A DNA stretch of 64,000 bases from JBMNCR01 sp049366695 (GTDB taxonomy: Bacteria > Bacillota > Clostridia > Eubacteriales > Alkalibacteraceae), in the NCBI GenBank assembly GCA_049366695.1, contig JBMNCR010000075.1, positions 1-64,000 on the forward strand, read 5' to 3'. Numbering within the stretch: the first letter of the stretch is position 1; the number at the start of each line of letters is the position of its first letter. The notes under the pieces are model-generated. The model was not told where the DNA came from and searched no databases. It was given only the letters and a program-made list of their open reading frames with translations. This document shows, piece after piece, positions 8,686 through 17,579 of the stretch. The position numbers and the translations under genes were made by a program.

Positions 8686-9003
8686 ATGAGTGAATTAGAG
8701 TATGTAATAAGTAGAATTATTAGCATCGATAAAAAAACTTCAGAAGTAAAGAGAAATACTCTGAGTCAAATGGAAAGAAATGAAATAACTATAAATGATA
8801 AGATTAACTCATATAAAGAAGAGCTATTATCAAATGTAAAAATAGAAGCAGATGAGAAATATGAAATCAAAATTAAAGAAGCGTCTCTAGAGGCTCAATC
8901 AATTATTAATAATGCAGAAAGTTATTGTGAAACATTGAATAAGAAGTATTGTAGTATTAAAGATGAATTATTAGAGAGTTTAGTTAAAGAATTATTTAAT
9001 TAA
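8686..9003 (+). CDS. ntpF: V-type ATPase peripheral stalk subunit G/H
   Basis: 105 residues, almost entirely charged helix (EADEKYEIKIKEASLEAQSI), the expected coiled coil of the peripheral-stalk subunit that pairs with subunit E. ATG 8686 is chosen because GGAGTGG ends six bases before it; an upstream in-frame TTG at 8671 overlaps that site. First gene of the V-ATPase operon, one base from the subunit C reading frame. The family is low in sequence identity, so the call rests on position and coiled-coil character. Confidence 0.75.
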   Translation: MSELEYVISRIISIDKKTSEVKRNTLSQMERNEITINDKINSYKEELLSNVKIEADEKYEIKIKEASLEAQSIINNAESYCETLNKKYCSIKDELLESLVKELFN

Positions 9004-9025
9004 TTTGAAGTATGGAGCGTTAGAT

Positions 9026-10084
9026 ATGTTAAATGAGAGTAAATTTAGCTGTATTAATACAAAAATAAGTGCACTCAAAGCAGGGATGCTAAATGATGAT
9101 GATTTTAATAGATTAATTAATTCAAATACTGTTAAAGAAGTATTTGAATATTTAATTAAATACTCTCAATATGGTAGTGACTTGTATCAAGTGCAAAATT
9201 TAAGGATTCATAGAGGGGAAGTTGAGAGAGTACTACTTAAATACATAGTATCCATTATTGAAAAATTAATATTATATTCATCTCAACCATATAAAAAAGT
9301 ACTTAAAGTTTATTTAATGAAATACGAAATCGAAGATCTTAAATTTGTATTAAAAGCAATGGCAAGAGGTAATGATATAGATAACATAAAGAAACATTTA
9401 GTATCGTCAGTAAAATATAACTCTGTAGATTTTGATAAATTATTACAACAAAAAAAGTTATCCAAACTATTGGAAGCATTAGCAGACACAAAGTATTATC
9501 GATTATTATCTCCATATTTTAAAGATGAAAATGAAAAGTTCAATTTTTATATTGAGATGGTATTAGATCGTTATTATTTTAAAAATCTTGAGGAAGCAGT
9601 AGAAAAGCTGCCTCGAAAAAAAGATTATAATTTTCATGATTCATTAAGAAAAAGTATAGATTTATTAAATTTAGAATGGATATATCGAGGAATTAATTTT
9701 TATGATATGTCTAAAGAAGAAATATTAAACTTTTTATTAGATGGAGGATATAAGTTTAATTACTATAAATTAAAAGAATTACTATATAATTACGACTTAA
9801 AAAAAATAAAAGAATATGTTCTTAAAACAGAATATAAGTTTTTATTTAATCACAGTAATGATTTAGATTTATATATGGAAAGAAGGATAGAAAGATATTT
9901 ATATTACCGCTTATTGAAATTATATAAAAAATCATCATTGGGTTTTGGAAAAGTAATTTCATATATTCAATTATTAGAGTTTGAAGTAAAAGATATAATA
10001 TCTGTTTTAGAAAGTTCTAGATATCACTTATCTTCAGAAGAAATTAGAAAATATTTAATTAGGACTATTAAGGAGGTGAAATAG
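9026..10084 (+). CDS. ntpC: V-type ATPase subunit C (d), central stalk cap
   Basis: 352 residues, all-helical AC39-type subunit that joins the rotor ring to the central stalk. Features such as NTKISALKAGMLNDDDF at the start, VYLMKYEIEDLKFVLKA near 100, and IKDIISVLESSRYHLS-type C-terminus (VKDIISVLE) are typical. ATG 9026 follows GGAG by eight bases and is preferred over TTG 9005, which lacks a ribosome site. Its stop is next to the start of subunit I, and the ribosome site for subunit I (AGGAGGTG) lies inside its last codons. Placement before subunit I is unusual. Confidence 0.85.
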   Translation: MLNESKFSCINTKISALKAGMLNDDDFNRLINSNTVKEVFEYLIKYSQYGSDLYQVQNLRIHRGEVERVLLKYIVSIIEKLILYSSQPYKKVLKVYLMKYEIEDLKFVLKAMARGNDIDNIKKHLVSSVKYNSVDFDKLLQQKKLSKLLEALADTKYYRLLSPYFKDENEKFNFYIEMVLDRYYFKNLEEAVEKLPRKKDYNFHDSLRKSIDLLNLEWIYRGINFYDMSKEEILNFLLDGGYKFNYYKLKELLYNYDLKKIKEYVLKTEYKFLFNHSNDLDLYMERRIERYLYYRLLKLYKKSSLGFGKVISYIQLLEFEVKDIISVLESSRYHLSSEEIRKYLIRTIKEVK

Positions 10085-12022
10085 ATGGCTGTAGAAAGAA
10101 TGATAATGATGAATGTAGTAGGGAAAAATAGTTATGTTGATGACGTAGCTAAAGATATATTGTTTATGGAAAATGTTCAAGTTATTGATGCATTTCATGA
10201 AATTGATACTTTTAGGTTTACGATAGATGTTACTGAGCAAAATATGGATGAAATACTTGGGTTTTCTGAATTAGAGTCTGGTAATAAAACTGCAAATTGT
10301 GAAGATTTTATTAAGAGGATGGATTTGCTCAAAGAAGTATTTGGAGAAGATTTTAAAATATATAAACCGTCCATGAATTGGGAAATGGGTATAAATGACG
10401 CAATTAAAACTGTAAATACAGTGTACAGTAAAATCCATCATAAATACAAAGTATCAAAAATTTTATATGAAGATATACGTGAAATCAAAAAAAGTATTGG
10501 AGCTTATAAATATTTTTTGGAAAGTAATATCAATATGGAAGAATTGAATTCACTAGAGTATTTTAATTATGTTGTTGGAACTTTAAGTAAAGAAAGTGTT
10601 ATCAGATTAAAGAGAAACTATGGAAATATTACTGCGATAGTAGTGCATGTAGGAAGTAGTGAAGATAATGAGGTATATGTAATCATTTCTCCAAAAGATT
10701 TAGAAGTAGAAACTCATAGGATTTTGAATTCATTAAATTTTAATAAAATAGAAGGTTTAAAGTCAGAATACAAAGGCTCTGCTAAGGAAATTATTACATG
10801 GTTAGAGAATAAGCTTAAACTATTTCAAGACAAAGTTAATCTATTAGAAGATGAAATTGGGAAACTTAAAAACATGTATAAAAAGGATGCTATTTTAGCA
10901 TATAGTTCTTTATATATGTATAATAAAATCAATGAAATTAAAAAAGAGATGGCATTTAGCAAAGATAATTTTTATTTCTCTGGATGGATTCCTCAAAGCA
11001 TGAAAGAAAAGATTAAAAATGTACTTTCAAAGTATAAAGATATTTTAATTATTTTTAATGATAATCCTGATGAGAATGTTAAACCGCCTACTAAACTTAA
11101 GAATAATTGGTTATTTAGACCGTTTGAAATGTTTATAAAAATGTATGGAATACCTGATCACAATGAATTAGATCCGACACCATTTTTAAGTATAACTTAT
11201 ATGTTGCTGTTTGGGTTTATGTTTGGTGATATTGGTCAAGGTTTTGTCTTGTTTTCCATTGGTAGCCTACTTTTATTAAAAGGAGTGCAATTAGGTGGGG
11301 TTATTCAAAGATTAGGATGTGTTTCAATATTTTTTGGTGCTCTATATGGAAGTCTATTTGGCTTTGAACACTTATTGCCAGCAATTTGGATAAAACCATT
11401 TGAAAATATTAATATGATGCTTTCGATAGCTATAATAATGGGTGTATGTTTGCTTTTGATGGCATATTTATATGGAATAATTAATTTATTTAAATCTAAG
11501 TCTTTTTACGATGGTGCATTGAGTAAACATGGGGTTGCAGGTTTTATATTGTATACTTCTATATTGTTATTTGCGTTACCTTTTGTAACATCGAAGGAGG
11601 TTATTTCCGTGGAAATATTGTTGATTAGTGTTATTACTATGATTTTGTTAATATTCTTGAAAGAACCTATACAAAAGAAGATATCTAAGCAGGATAGTAA
11701 AGTAATAGGGTCAGAATATTACATTGAGAGTGGTTTTGATATAATAGAAACATTACTAAGTATGTTAAGCAATACAGTTTCATTCATTAGAATTGGAGCT
11801 TTTGCTTTAACTCATGTGGGTTTATTTGTAGCATTTGAATCACTGGCCCATATGATTAATAATGGGATTGGAAGTATTATTATTCTAATAATAGGTAATT
11901 TGCTTATAATATCTTTAGAAGCATTAATAGTAGGCATCCAAACTTTAAGACTTCAGTATTATGAATTATTCAGTAAATATTTTAAAGGTGGAGGCATAGA
12001 ATTTAAACCAGTAAAATTATAA
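10085..12022 (+). CDS. ntpI: V-type ATPase subunit I (a), stator membrane subunit
   Basis: 645 residues. The N-terminal half is soluble, helical and coiled-coil rich (LLEDEIGKLKNMYKKD). The C-terminal half, from about residue 365, has seven or eight membrane segments starting PFLSITYMLLFGFMFGDIGQG, the hallmark of subunit a. The second-to-last segment contains SNTVSFIRIGAFALTHVG, whose arginine is the essential residue facing the rotor carboxylate. Forms the ion half-channels. Strong AGGAGG ribosome site and one-base spacing to ntpC. Confidence 0.93.
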   Translation: MAVERMIMMNVVGKNSYVDDVAKDILFMENVQVIDAFHEIDTFRFTIDVTEQNMDEILGFSELESGNKTANCEDFIKRMDLLKEVFGEDFKIYKPSMNWEMGINDAIKTVNTVYSKIHHKYKVSKILYEDIREIKKSIGAYKYFLESNINMEELNSLEYFNYVVGTLSKESVIRLKRNYGNITAIVVHVGSSEDNEVYVIISPKDLEVETHRILNSLNFNKIEGLKSEYKGSAKEIITWLENKLKLFQDKVNLLEDEIGKLKNMYKKDAILAYSSLYMYNKINEIKKEMAFSKDNFYFSGWIPQSMKEKIKNVLSKYKDILIIFNDNPDENVKPPTKLKNNWLFRPFEMFIKMYGIPDHNELDPTPFLSITYMLLFGFMFGDIGQGFVLFSIGSLLLLKGVQLGGVIQRLGCVSIFFGALYGSLFGFEHLLPAIWIKPFENINMMLSIAIIMGVCLLLMAYLYGIINLFKSKSFYDGALSKHGVAGFILYTSILLFALPFVTSKEVISVEILLISVITMILLIFLKEPIQKKISKQDSKVIGSEYYIESGFDIIETLLSMLSNTVSFIRIGAFALTHVGLFVAFESLAHMINNGIGSIIILIIGNLLIISLEALIVGIQTLRLQYYELFSKYFKGGGIEFKPVKL

Positions 12023-12038
12023 GTAGGAGGAGAAATAA

Positions 12039-12455
12039 ATGAATTTTATTATGTATAGCGCTATGTTTTTAATTATCTTTACTATTATAGTAGGTGTTTA
12101 TTTTCTTTATAAAGGATATGAAGATAATTCAAAAATAAAGAAATTTTTAAGAATAAATTTATCATTTTTCGTACCATTAATACTAGGAGCAATTATTATA
12201 TTAGTTCCAGATATAGTACAAGCTGCTTCAACATCAGATTCTAGCAATGGATTAGGGTATTTAGCTGCAGCTCTTTCAACAGGTTTAGCTGCAATTGGAT
12301 CTGGATATGCTGTTGCTCTCGTTGGATCTGCCGCATTAGGTGCAGTTTCTGAGAATGAAAAGATATTAGGAAAAACAATAATTTTTGTAGGTTTGGCTGA
12401 AGGTATAGCCATATATGGTTTGATAATTTCAATATTGATACTACAAAAAGTGTAG
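12039..12455 (+). CDS. ntpK: V-type ATPase subunit K (c), rotor ring
   Basis: 138 residues. The last 70 make one c-type hairpin: glycine-rich helix LSTGLAAIGSGYAVALVGSA, polar loop SENEKILGK, then FVGLAEGIAIYGLI with the ion-binding glutamate at residue 121. The first 65 residues add two further hydrophobic segments ending in VPDIVQAAST that lack the glycine repeat and any carboxylate, so only one ion site per polypeptide is expected. The PETQ-type sodium signature is not present; ion choice (H+ or Na+) cannot be decided. Strong AGGAGGAG ribosome site, as expected for the most abundant subunit. Confidence 0.9.
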   Translation: MNFIMYSAMFLIIFTIIVGVYFLYKGYEDNSKIKKFLRINLSFFVPLILGAIIILVPDIVQAASTSDSSNGLGYLAAALSTGLAAIGSGYAVALVGSAALGAVSENEKILGKTIIFVGLAEGIAIYGLIISILILQKV

Positions 12456-12459
12456 AAAT

Positions 12460-12762
12460 ATGAAATCTTTTTTATTAACTGATAATAGAGATACCTTTTT
12501 GTTACTTAGATTAACAGGCATAGATGGTATATATCTTCGTGAAGATGATAATGTTAAAGAAGAATTTATGAAAATAGTAAATAATAAAAACTACGGTATT
12601 ATATATATTACAGAAAAAATATATGAAATAATACGTGAAGAAGTTATAAAAATAAAAACAAAGAAAAAATTACCATTGGTTACAGTTATTCCAGATAGAC
12701 ATGGATACCATGAGTCAAAAGAAAAAATTACTGATTATATAAAAGAATCCATTGGAATATGA
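12460..12762 (+). CDS. ntpG: V-type ATPase subunit F, central stalk
   Basis: 100 residues, Rossmann-like small subunit (GIIYITEKIYEIIREEV then LPLVTVIPD), normal length for subunit F (NtpG of Enterococcus). It sits in the central rotor stalk with subunit D. Five bases after ntpK; lies before subunit E here, whereas in most operons it follows C. Confidence 0.85.
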   Translation: MKSFLLTDNRDTFLLLRLTGIDGIYLREDDNVKEEFMKIVNNKNYGIIYITEKIYEIIREEVIKIKTKKKLPLVTVIPDRHGYHESKEKITDYIKESIGI

Positions 12763-12777
12763 TTGGAAGTGATTTAA

Positions 12778-13377
12778 TTGATTACCGTTGAAGATAAAAT
12801 AAAAATATTTTCAAAATATGTACTTGAAAAAGAATTGCAATTATCAAAGAAAGAAATTAAAGAATTAGAAGAAAAAAATGAAGAACGTTTGCAAGAATGT
12901 ACATTTGAAATAGAAAAGAAAAGGGATTCGATAGTAAGTAAAAGTAATAATAAAACTGAAATTGAATCAAATAAGATTTTGTCAAAAGGCAATACTGAAG
13001 CTCGAAACAAAATATTAAAAACAAGAAATGACTTATTAGATTCATTGATGTCAGAATTGGAAAGTAAAATTAAGGAATTAATCAATTCTGAAGTTTATTA
13101 TGAATATTTTGAAAAATTGATGAATACATACAAAGAATATTTTCTTAAAGAGGGTATTACTGTTCATTTGTTAGATTCTGATAAAAACGTTTATATTAAA
13201 GAATTCATCAAATATAATGAAAATATTAAATTTAATCCACTTTCACAAGATTACTTAGGTGGATTTATTATCGAACTTGATAACATGAATATACGACTAG
13301 ATTTAACTTTAAAAAGTAAACTTGATAATTATAAAAAGGATATAGGGATAAGACTCTATGAAGAGCTTGAAAAGTAG
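12778..13377 (+). CDS. ntpE: V-type ATPase subunit E, peripheral stalk
   Basis: 199 residues. The N-terminal 110 are a charged helix (IKELEEKNEERLQECTFEI) that pairs with subunit G; the C-terminal domain (DYLGGFIIELDNMNIRLDLT) is the conserved head that binds the catalytic hexamer. TTG start at 12778 with GGAAGTGA upstream. Ten bases before subunit A. Confidence 0.88.
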   Translation: MITVEDKIKIFSKYVLEKELQLSKKEIKELEEKNEERLQECTFEIEKKRDSIVSKSNNKTEIESNKILSKGNTEARNKILKTRNDLLDSLMSELESKIKELINSEVYYEYFEKLMNTYKEYFLKEGITVHLLDSDKNVYIKEFIKYNENIKFNPLSQDYLGGFIIELDNMNIRLDLTLKSKLDNYKKDIGIRLYEELEK

Positions 13378-13386
13378 GTGGATTAA

Positions 13387-15153
13387 TTGAATAGTAACGG
13401 TAAAATCACCATGATTAACGGACCTGTTATAAGAGGCAAAAACATGTCTAACTTCAAAATGAGAGAAATGGTTATGGTAGGTAGCAAAAAATTGATTGGT
13501 GAAGTTATAATAATTGAAGGGGATATAGGAACTGTACAAGTTTATGAAGAAACAGAAGGCTTACAACTTGGAGAAGTTATTATTTCTACTGGAAAACCAC
13601 TTTCGGTAAAACTAGGACCGGGGATGTTAGGTAATATATTTGATGGAATTCAAAGACCTCTATTAGAAATTAATAAAATAAATGAGGATTTTATTCCAGA
13701 AGGCATTGGACTTTTATCCTTGAACCAGGAGAAATTATGGGATGTCAAATTCACTATTAATGTTGGTGATTCTGTCAAACAAGGTGATGTATTTGGTGAA
13801 GTTTATGAAACTTCGTTAATAAAACATAAACTGCTAGTTCCACCTAATATATCAGGAATAGTAAAAAAGATTAAAGAAGATGGTAGTTACAATATTGAAG
13901 AAACATTAGCTACTATTGATACTAACATTACTGATATAGATTTGAAAATGTATCACGAATGGCCGGTAAGAGAAGTAAGACCTGTAAAAACTAGGAAAGA
14001 AATTCAACAAGTATTAATAACTGGACAAAGAGTATTGGATATATTTTTTCCTATTGCTAAAGGAGGTACATCTGCTATACCTGGAAGCTTTGGTACTGGA
14101 AAAACAATGACACAACATCAATTAGCTAAATGGTCTGATGCTGATATAATAATATACATTGGATGTGGTGAAAGAGGAAATGAAATGACGGAAGTTTTAG
14201 AAGATTTTCCTAAACTTATTGATCCAAAGTCAAATAAACCATTAATGGAAAGAACAATTTTAATAGCTAATACATCTAATATGCCAGTAGCGGCTCGGGA
14301 AGCAAGTATATATACAGGAATCACGATGGCAGAGTATTATAGAGATATGGGATATGATGTAGCTATAATGGCAGATTCAACGTCTAGATGGGCAGAAGCT
14401 TTAAGAGAGATATCAGGTAGATTAGAAGAAATGCCCGCAGAAGAAGGGTATCCAGCATACTTACCTTCGAGAATTGCAGAATTTTATGAACGAGCAGGAT
14501 TTGTAGAAAGTTTAAATGGTGAAGAAGGTTCTGTTACGATAATAGGTGCAGTATCACCAGCAGGAGGAGATTTTTCTGAACCCGTCACAGAAAATACGAA
14601 GAGATTTGTAAATGTTTTTTTGGCATTAGATAAAGAATTAGCATATTCAAGGCATTATCCGGCGATAAATTGGTTAAATAGTTACAGCGGATATATAAAG
14701 GTTCTAGAAAGCTGGTATGAAGATAATTTAGCCGAGGATGCTATAGAACTAAGAAATAAGATGTTAGAATTATTATTTAATGAAAATAAATTACAAGAGA
14801 TAGTTATGTTAGTTGGAGAAGATGTATTACCTGATGATCAGAGATTAGTATTGGAGATCGCAAAGCTAATCAAAGTAGGATTTTTACAACAAAATGCATT
14901 TAATGAACAAGATACATTCGTTCCTTTGAATAAGCAATATAGGATGTTGAAAATTATCGATTATCTTTATGAACGTTGTAAGTTAACATTAAGTAATAAC
15001 ATACCTATTTCATATATTAGAAATCAAGAAATATTTGATGAACTAATAAAAATGAAATATACAGTTTCAAATGACGATTTAAGTAAAATTGATGAAATAA
15101 AAGAGAGTATTGATAAATACTATGACGAATTGATAAAGAATTATAATGAATAA
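13387..15153 (+). CDS. ntpA: V-type ATPase catalytic subunit A
   Basis: 588 residues, the expected length including the non-homologous insert near residues 110-185. P-loop is GSFGTGKT near residue 236; other signatures include GCGERGNEMTEVL, ADSTSRWAEALREISGRL and EEMPAEEGYPAYL. This is the ATP hydrolysing subunit. TTG start at 13387 is preceded by AGGTGG. The N-terminus is slightly extended compared with the usual GxIxxVxGPVV beginning. Its stop overlaps the leader of ntpB. Confidence 0.95.
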   Translation: MNSNGKITMINGPVIRGKNMSNFKMREMVMVGSKKLIGEVIIIEGDIGTVQVYEETEGLQLGEVIISTGKPLSVKLGPGMLGNIFDGIQRPLLEINKINEDFIPEGIGLLSLNQEKLWDVKFTINVGDSVKQGDVFGEVYETSLIKHKLLVPPNISGIVKKIKEDGSYNIEETLATIDTNITDIDLKMYHEWPVREVRPVKTRKEIQQVLITGQRVLDIFFPIAKGGTSAIPGSFGTGKTMTQHQLAKWSDADIIIYIGCGERGNEMTEVLEDFPKLIDPKSNKPLMERTILIANTSNMPVAAREASIYTGITMAEYYRDMGYDVAIMADSTSRWAEALREISGRLEEMPAEEGYPAYLPSRIAEFYERAGFVESLNGEEGSVTIIGAVSPAGGDFSEPVTENTKRFVNVFLALDKELAYSRHYPAINWLNSYSGYIKVLESWYEDNLAEDAIELRNKMLELLFNENKLQEIVMLVGEDVLPDDQRLVLEIAKLIKVGFLQQNAFNEQDTFVPLNKQYRMLKIIDYLYERCKLTLSNNIPISYIRNQEIFDELIKMKYTVSNDDLSKIDEIKESIDKYYDELIKNYNE

Positions 15154-15166
15154 TTGGGTGGGTATC

Positions 15167-16531
15167 ATGAAAAAAGAATATCTAAAAATTGATAAAGTAG
15201 TAGGACCTTTAGTAGAGATGTCTAATGTAGACGATATTTCTTATGGGGAAGTAGTAGATATTAAAGTTAATAACGAAATTAAAAAAGGTAAAGTAATAAA
15301 AATCGAAGAAAATAAAGTTATAATTCAAATCTTTGAAAATACTTCTGGAATTTCTACTAATAATTCTTCGGTAGTTTTTACTAAAAGTGCTTTTGAGCTT
15401 CCTATGTCTAAGGATATTTTAGGAAGAGTATTTGATGGACTAGGACGACCTATGGATGATGGTGGACAGATTTTCAGTAGGAAATATTTTAATATCAATG
15501 GAAGACCGATAAATCCAGTAGCGAGGGAATATCCTAGGAATTATATTCAAACAGGCATTTCCAGTATAGATGCTCTTATAACTCTGATAAGAGGACAAAA
15601 GCTACCAATTTTTTCAGGTAATGGAATGCCACATAATGAATTAGCTGCACAAATAGTAAGACAAGCAAGATTAAGTGATAATGCAAAAGATGATTTTGCA
15701 ATAGTTTTTGCGGCTATAGGAGTTAAGCATGATGATGCTGACTTTTTTAGAAAAACATTTCAAGAAGCTAATGCAATGGATAGAGTAGTTATGTATATAA
15801 ATTACGCAGATGATCCTATTGCTGAAAGAATAAATACACCGAGATGTGCTTTAACAGCAGCAGAGTACCTAGCTTTTGAAGAAAATATGCATATACTTGT
15901 TGTAATGAGTGATATTACTAGTTATTGTGAAGCTTTAAGAGAAGTATCTTCTGCAAGAGAAGAGGTGCCTAGTAGAAAAGGCTATCCTGGATATCTATAT
16001 TCAGATTTAGCATCTTTGTATGAAAGAGCTGGAATGATAAAGAATAAAGAAGGCTCAATTACGTTTTTACCTATATTAACTATGCCAAATGATGATATTA
16101 CTCATCCTATTCCTGATTTAACAGGTTACATAACTGAGGGACAAATAGTTTTAGGAAGAGAATTGTTTCAAAATAATGTATACCCTCCTGTAAATATATT
16201 GCCTTCTTTATCACGATTAATGAAGGATGGTATAGGGGAAGGTTATACGAGGGTTGACCATCCTGATGTAGCTAATCAGTTATTTTCATCATATTCAAAA
16301 GTACTAGATATAAGAGCATTATCTCAAATAATTGGTGAAGATGATTTAGCAGAAACTGATAAAAAATATATGACATTTGGAAGAGAATTTGAAAGACGAT
16401 TTATATCTCAAGGTTTTGAGGAAAATAGAAGCATAGATGACACAATTGATTTAGCATGGGAAATATTGAGGATTTTACCGAAAGAAGAACTTAACAGATT
16501 GAGTCCTGAGTTATTAAATAAATACTATTAA
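15167..16531 (+). CDS. ntpB: V-type ATPase non-catalytic subunit B
   Basis: 454 residues. Starts KEYLKIDKVVGPLVEM and shows LPIFSGNGMPHNELAAQI, the altered P-loop region of B subunits, plus YPGYLYSDLASLYERAG and PVNILPSLSRLMKDGIG. Forms the A3B3 hexamer with ntpA. ATG 15167 follows GGGTGGG by four bases; the in-frame ATG at 15146 lies inside the end of ntpA and lacks a ribosome site. Confidence 0.95.
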   Translation: MKKEYLKIDKVVGPLVEMSNVDDISYGEVVDIKVNNEIKKGKVIKIEENKVIIQIFENTSGISTNNSSVVFTKSAFELPMSKDILGRVFDGLGRPMDDGGQIFSRKYFNINGRPINPVAREYPRNYIQTGISSIDALITLIRGQKLPIFSGNGMPHNELAAQIVRQARLSDNAKDDFAIVFAAIGVKHDDADFFRKTFQEANAMDRVVMYINYADDPIAERINTPRCALTAAEYLAFEENMHILVVMSDITSYCEALREVSSAREEVPSRKGYPGYLYSDLASLYERAGMIKNKEGSITFLPILTMPNDDITHPIPDLTGYITEGQIVLGRELFQNNVYPPVNILPSLSRLMKDGIGEGYTRVDHPDVANQLFSSYSKVLDIRALSQIIGEDDLAETDKKYMTFGREFERRFISQGFEENRSIDDTIDLAWEILRILPKEELNRLSPELLNKYY

Positions 16532-16545
16532 GTAAAGGTGATAAT

Positions 16546-17187
16546 ATGGCAAATATAATTACTCCTACTAAGGCAAATCTTTTGAAAAGTAAGGGTGTAC
16601 TGGAATTTTCTCAAAAAGGGTTTGAACTATTGGATAAGAAAAGAACAGTTTTAATTCAAGAAATGATGACACTGATTGATAAAGCCGTTAAATTAGAAGA
16701 GGAAATTACAGAGAACTTCGCACAAGCTTATAAAGCTATTCAAAATGTTAGTATTACAATGGGAGTAAATGAGGTGCATGAAATAGCTGTTGCAGTAAGT
16801 AGAGAAGAAGATTATAATATACGATTTAGAAGTGTTATGGGAGTGGAAATACCAGAAATTATTAGTAAAAGAGAAGAAAAACTTAAACCTGAATATGGTT
16901 TCTTTAGGAGTAATCCTTCTTTAGATATTGCAGTTTTTAAGTTGAATGAAGTTAAATATTTATCTTATCAGTTAAGTCAATTAGAAACAGCAGCTTTTAA
17001 ATTATCATTAGAAATTAAAAAGACTCAAAAAAGAGCAAATGCTTTAGATAAAATTCAGATTCCAAAATTAAATAGTCAAATCAAATATATTCAAGAAACC
17101 CTTGAAGAAAAAGAAAGAGAAGATTTCTTTCGCCTAAAAATGGTTAAGAAAAAGCAAAATAATAATAATGAAGTTGTTAACAAATAA
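16546..17187 (+). CDS. ntpD: V-type ATPase subunit D, central rotor shaft
   Basis: 213 residues. Begins with ITPTKANLLKSKGVLEF, the diagnostic N-terminus of subunit D, and ends in a second long helix (KTQKRANALDKIQIPKL). The two helices form the coiled-coil shaft inside the A3B3 hexamer. Last gene of the operon, 15 bases after ntpB. Confidence 0.95.
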   Translation: MANIITPTKANLLKSKGVLEFSQKGFELLDKKRTVLIQEMMTLIDKAVKLEEEITENFAQAYKAIQNVSITMGVNEVHEIAVAVSREEDYNIRFRSVMGVEIPEIISKREEKLKPEYGFFRSNPSLDIAVFKLNEVKYLSYQLSQLETAAFKLSLEIKKTQKRANALDKIQIPKLNSQIKYIQETLEEKEREDFFRLKMVKKKQNNNNEVVNK

Positions 17188-17292
17188 GAGTACTCACAGG
17201 GTACTTGCATGAAAAAAACAGACCACTACTTGGTTGCATAATAGTTTTAGTCGTATTATTAATACAAGTATAAACATGTTTGAGCCAAAAGT

Positions 17293-17320
17293 AGAGGAAA
17301 GGTTGAAAGTTGGAAAGGAA
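17293..17320 (+). repeat. GTTGGAAAG-type short repeat, copy 1
   Basis: GGTTGAAAG followed directly by GTTGGAAAG (17309-17317) in the untranslated region after ntpD. Related sequences occur at 29812, 38645 and, on the minus strand, 45783. Confidence 0.55.
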
Positions 17321-17454
17321 AATATCTTAATAGTCATATACAGCAATCCTTGGATGGGTTCGTGTAAAATGTTATTTTGAATATAGCTATCCAGTGCATA
17401 ATCTATGATTCAGCAATAGTTTAATCCTCAAAGGAATTCTATTGTTGTGAGAGC

Positions 17455-17480
17455 ATTCCCTATTATGGGGGATTTTTTTG
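17455..17480 (+). terminator. Rho-independent terminator
   Basis: Short GC stem (TCCC with GGGGA, about 17457-17472) followed by seven T residues. Ends either the V-ATPase transcript or an RNA in the 17188-17455 interval. Confidence 0.7.
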
Positions 17481-17579
17481 TATTTTTATTATACAATAAA
17501 TGCAATATTAAAAAATAATAATATTACGGTAACTTATTATTGAGTTAATAAATGATAGCTTGTAATGGAGGAAAAACAG

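Larger units (their letters stand above)
17188..17579. other. Long 3' region after ntpD with structured RNA potential
   Basis: About 390 bases with no convincing gene. It holds a short hairpin AGTAC/GTACT near 17190-17206, a GTTGGAAAG-type repeat at 17293-17320, a hairpin at 17414-17444 (CAATAG/CTATTG with inner pairs), and a strong terminator at 17455-17480. It could be a long 3' UTR, an sRNA gene, or a leader; no known riboswitch motif was recognised. Confidence 0.5.

Noticed and set aside
8517..8726. Minus-strand frame in the gap before the V-ATPase operon
   Set aside because: Low-complexity AT-rich sequence rich in I, Y, N and K, with no ribosome site, overlapping the promoter and first gene of the operon.
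12107..12412. Open frame on the minus strand opposite ntpK
   Set aside because: It is an antisense shadow of a codon-biased gene; no ribosome site or protein family.
17273..17377. Short reading frame of 34 codons starting MFEPKVEERLKV in the gap after ntpD
   Set aside because: No ribosome site, and it runs through the GTTGGAAAG repeat; probably not a gene.
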